From UBA6918 sp040754425 (GTDB lineage Bacteria > Pseudomonadota > Gammaproteobacteria > Burkholderiales > Thiobacillaceae), in the NCBI GenBank assembly GCA_040754425.1, contig JBFMCR010000015.1:62001-126000 (forward strand): a stretch of DNA of 64,000 nt, read 5' to 3'. The notes beneath the pieces are model-generated. The model saw only the letters and a list, made by a program, of their open reading frames with translations, did no database searches and was not told the origin of the DNA. A program made the position numbers and the translations under genes. Of the stretch, positions 62,730 to 64,000 are shown in pieces. The number at the start of each line of letters is the position of its first letter. Position 1 is the first letter of the stretch.

Positions 62730-63269
62730 CTAAATCCGGGTATCCAGACATTCCCGCAGGAACAGACGGGCTCGATGCAGCATCACCCAGGCATTGGTCG
62801 CGCTGATGCCAAGCTCCTTACAGATTTCATCATTGGACAGGCCGGAAAGCTCGCGCAGGGAAAATATCTGCGCCAGCGAAGGTTTCAGGCGCCGGAAACA
62901 CTCGTCCAGCGCCTGGCGAATGCGGGATTTTTCCAGCTCGGATTCGGGGTTTCCCCAGTCGCGGAAAGTTTCCATCCAGTGGCCGCTCTGGTCGAACAGC
63001 GCTTCCCAGTCGCCGGCCTCGCTCCCATGCGCGGAAGCCGTCATCTCCCTGGCGTGGAGCCGGATCAGATCGACGATCTTGTGCTTCAGAATGCCGGTAA
63101 GCCAGGTGCGCTCGGAACTGTCCCCGTCAAACCCGGCGTGCGCCTTCAGAGCCGCGAGCAGGGTTTCCTGCACGGCATCCTCGGCCAGTTCGTCGGTATA
63201 AAGCCTGCGCCGGGCGTAGCGAAACAGGTAATCGCCATGTTCGCACAGCCAGCGTTCCGGGTCGCTCAT
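62730..63269 (-). CDS. ECF RNA polymerase sigma factor
   Basis: A 179-residue sigma factor with region 2 (DELAEDAVQETLLAALKAHA and WLTGILKHKIVDLIR) and region 4 (GLSNDEICKELGISATNAW). The ATG at 63269 has a strong GGAGG site seven bases upstream. It heads the five-gene unit sigma, anti-sigma, precursor, MNIO, partner, so it most likely drives this operon itself. It is divergent from hsp20. Confidence 0.9.
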   Translation of the reverse strand: MSDPERWLCEHGDYLFRYARRRLYTDELAEDAVQETLLAALKAHAGFDGDSSERTWLTGILKHKIVDLIRLHAREMTASAHGSEAGDWEALFDQSGHWMETFRDWGNPESELEKSRIRQALDECFRRLKPSLAQIFSLRELSGLSNDEICKELGISATNAWVMLHRARLFLRECLDTRI

Positions 63270-63317
63270 TCCCCCTCCAGGTTCGGGCAAGTCAGCCGCT
63301 TGTCTTCGCCATTATTA

Positions 63318-63346
63318 CTTGAAAAAACCAAGCGCGAGCCCCAGAT
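63318..63346 (+). promoter_or_regulatory. Heat-shock (sigma-32) promoter of hsp20
   Basis: CTTGAA at 63318-63323 and CCCCAGAT at 63339-63346, separated by 15 bases, fit the RpoH consensus CTTGAA / CCCCAT. It lies about 45 bases before the hsp20 ATG, a normal leader length. Confidence 0.8.
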
Positions 63347-63391
63347 TGTGAATGATAGCGGCAACACCTTTATTTCAAGCAAGGAGGAATC

Positions 63392-63817
63392 ATGGCAAAC
63401 CTGACCCGTTATGATCCGTTTGAAACCGGACTCGAACCTTTTGACGATCTGTTCCGCGGCTTTTTCCGCCCGGTGCGCATGGACCGAGAACTGCCCCAGT
63501 TCAAGATGGACGTGAAGGAGAACGACAAGGCCTACACCATCCATGCCGACCTGCCCGGCGTAAAGAAGGAGGACATCCACGTCTCCATCGAAGGCAACGC
63601 CGTGGCGATTTCGGCTGAAACCCGTTCCGAATCCGAGCAGAAGGAGGGCGAAAAAGTGCTCAAGCGCGAGCGCAGCTACGGCAAGCTCTATCGCAGCTTC
63701 TCGCTGGGCTCCGACATCGACGAAGCCACCGCCAGCGCCAAATACAACGATGGCGTGCTGGAACTGGTGCTGCCCAAGAAAGTCACCGCCAAAAGCAAAC
63801 GCCTGACCGTCGAATGA
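63392..63817 (+). CDS. Small heat-shock protein Hsp20
   Basis: A 141-residue alpha-crystallin-type chaperone that holds unfolding proteins. The alpha-crystallin domain spans about 38-130 (FKMDVKENDKAYTIHADLPG), with the signature AKYNDGVLELVLPKK. A strong AAGGAGG site precedes the ATG. A sigma-32-type promoter lies upstream and a strong terminator downstream, so it is a single-gene unit. Confidence 0.95.
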   Translation: MANLTRYDPFETGLEPFDDLFRGFFRPVRMDRELPQFKMDVKENDKAYTIHADLPGVKKEDIHVSIEGNAVAISAETRSESEQKEGEKVLKRERSYGKLYRSFSLGSDIDEATASAKYNDGVLELVLPKKVTAKSKRLTVE

Positions 63818-63840
63818 TCCAGGTGCGGCAAAACCGCAGG

Positions 63841-63864
63841 GGCGGCCGACAGGCCGCCTTTTTT
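63841..63864 (+). terminator. Intrinsic terminator of hsp20
   Basis: GGCGGCC (63841-63847) and GGCCGCC (63852-63858) form a perfect 7-bp stem with loop GACA, followed by six T. It begins 24 bases after the hsp20 stop. Confidence 0.92.
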
Positions 63865-63914
63865 ATTGGCCGGCTGAGCACTAAAATGGCGGTACCGTGA
63901 ACGACGAGGCCGCC

Positions 63915-64000
63915 ATGACCGCATACTCCCCAGCCGACAAGGCTCACATTCTTTCCGAGGCGCTGCCTTACATACAGCGCTTTTACGACAAGACCATCGT
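63915..64000 (+). CDS. argB: Acetylglutamate kinase, N-terminal fragment (cut by window edge)
   Basis: The first 28 codons (MTAYSPADKAHILSEALPYI, then QRFYDKTIV) match the start of betaproteobacterial ArgB, which phosphorylates N-acetylglutamate in arginine synthesis. The next residues, normally the KYGGNAM motif, lie beyond the window. A short GAGG stands before the ATG. Confidence 0.85.
   Translation, partial: MTAYSPADKAHILSEALPYIQRFYDKTI

Overview
The window is a GC-rich, densely coded chromosomal stretch with about 65 genes. It is almost certainly from a betaproteobacterium. The evidence is the nadD-rsfS-rlmH-maf chain ahead of rng, a dapF-DUF484-xerC operon, an SAH riboswitch ahead of ahcY-metF, two lpxL-type acyltransferases, DUF4124 proteins and glnA-ntrBC under RpoN-type control. 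The TSUP and SulP carriers, rhodanese, bacteriohemerythrin and hydrogenase-related complex would suit a sulfur- or iron-oxidising Nitrosomonadales-type chemolithoautotroph. That placement is inference. No rRNA, tRNA, CRISPR array, prophage or complete insertion sequence was found.

Layout. 1-4.8 kb: proA (cut by the window edge), nadD-rsfS-rlmH-maf, rng. 4.9-5.6 kb: an AbrB-type antitoxin with a PIN toxin. 5.7-7.0 kb: bacteriohemerythrin, a MITE-like repeat and a small orphan gene. 7.0-14.3 kb: a six-gene hydrogenase-4-like membrane complex (hyfBCEFGI order, minus strand) whose large subunit lacks the NiFe cysteines, divergent from a small ribbon-helix-helix gene. 14.6-16.7 kb: a Cam-type gamma carbonic anhydrase, a TSUP carrier and a small membrane protein. 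16.8-21.2 kb: a two-component system, a SulP carrier and a Usp-like protein. 21.2-24.0 kb: rhodanese, chromate transporter, thioredoxin-like protein and a second gamma carbonic anhydrase. 24.2-31.8 kb: oligopeptidase A, a glutaredoxin-like protein, an RTX metalloprotease, MscS, xthA and an MBL hydrolase. 31.9-36.6 kb: ntrC, ntrB, a DUF4124 protein and glnA with a sigma-54 promoter and two NtrC sites. 36.8-43.7 kb: aroE-mtgA, mgtE-msbA-ttcA and a class V aminotransferase. 43.8-48 kb: metF, a membrane protein and ahcY behind an SAH riboswitch, then a 48-residue gene and metK. 48.1-57.7 kb: two lpxL genes, GNAT, a CoA-binding protein, dapF-DUF484-xerC, a COG0523 GTPase, a STAS protein and hslVU. 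57.9-64 kb: a large helical-repeat protein, a PCuAC copper chaperone, a bufferin-type RiPP operon with its own ECF sigma and zinc anti-sigma factors, hsp20 and the start of argB.

Functional themes. Nitrogen control is complete in sequence: glnA carries the binding sites for the NtrC encoded just downstream. The activated-methyl cycle (metK, ahcY, metF) is clustered and riboswitch-controlled. The two most interesting systems are the cysteine-less Hyf/Ehr-type complex beside a carbonic anhydrase, and the copper-related modified-peptide operon near the right end.

The spaces between genes hold several families of palindromic repeats: purine-rich/pyrimidine-rich inverted elements, CCCCTGA heptamer arrays flanking hslV, a 143-bp tandem duplication after xthA and a 191-bp MITE-like unit. 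These account for most of the non-coding DNA.
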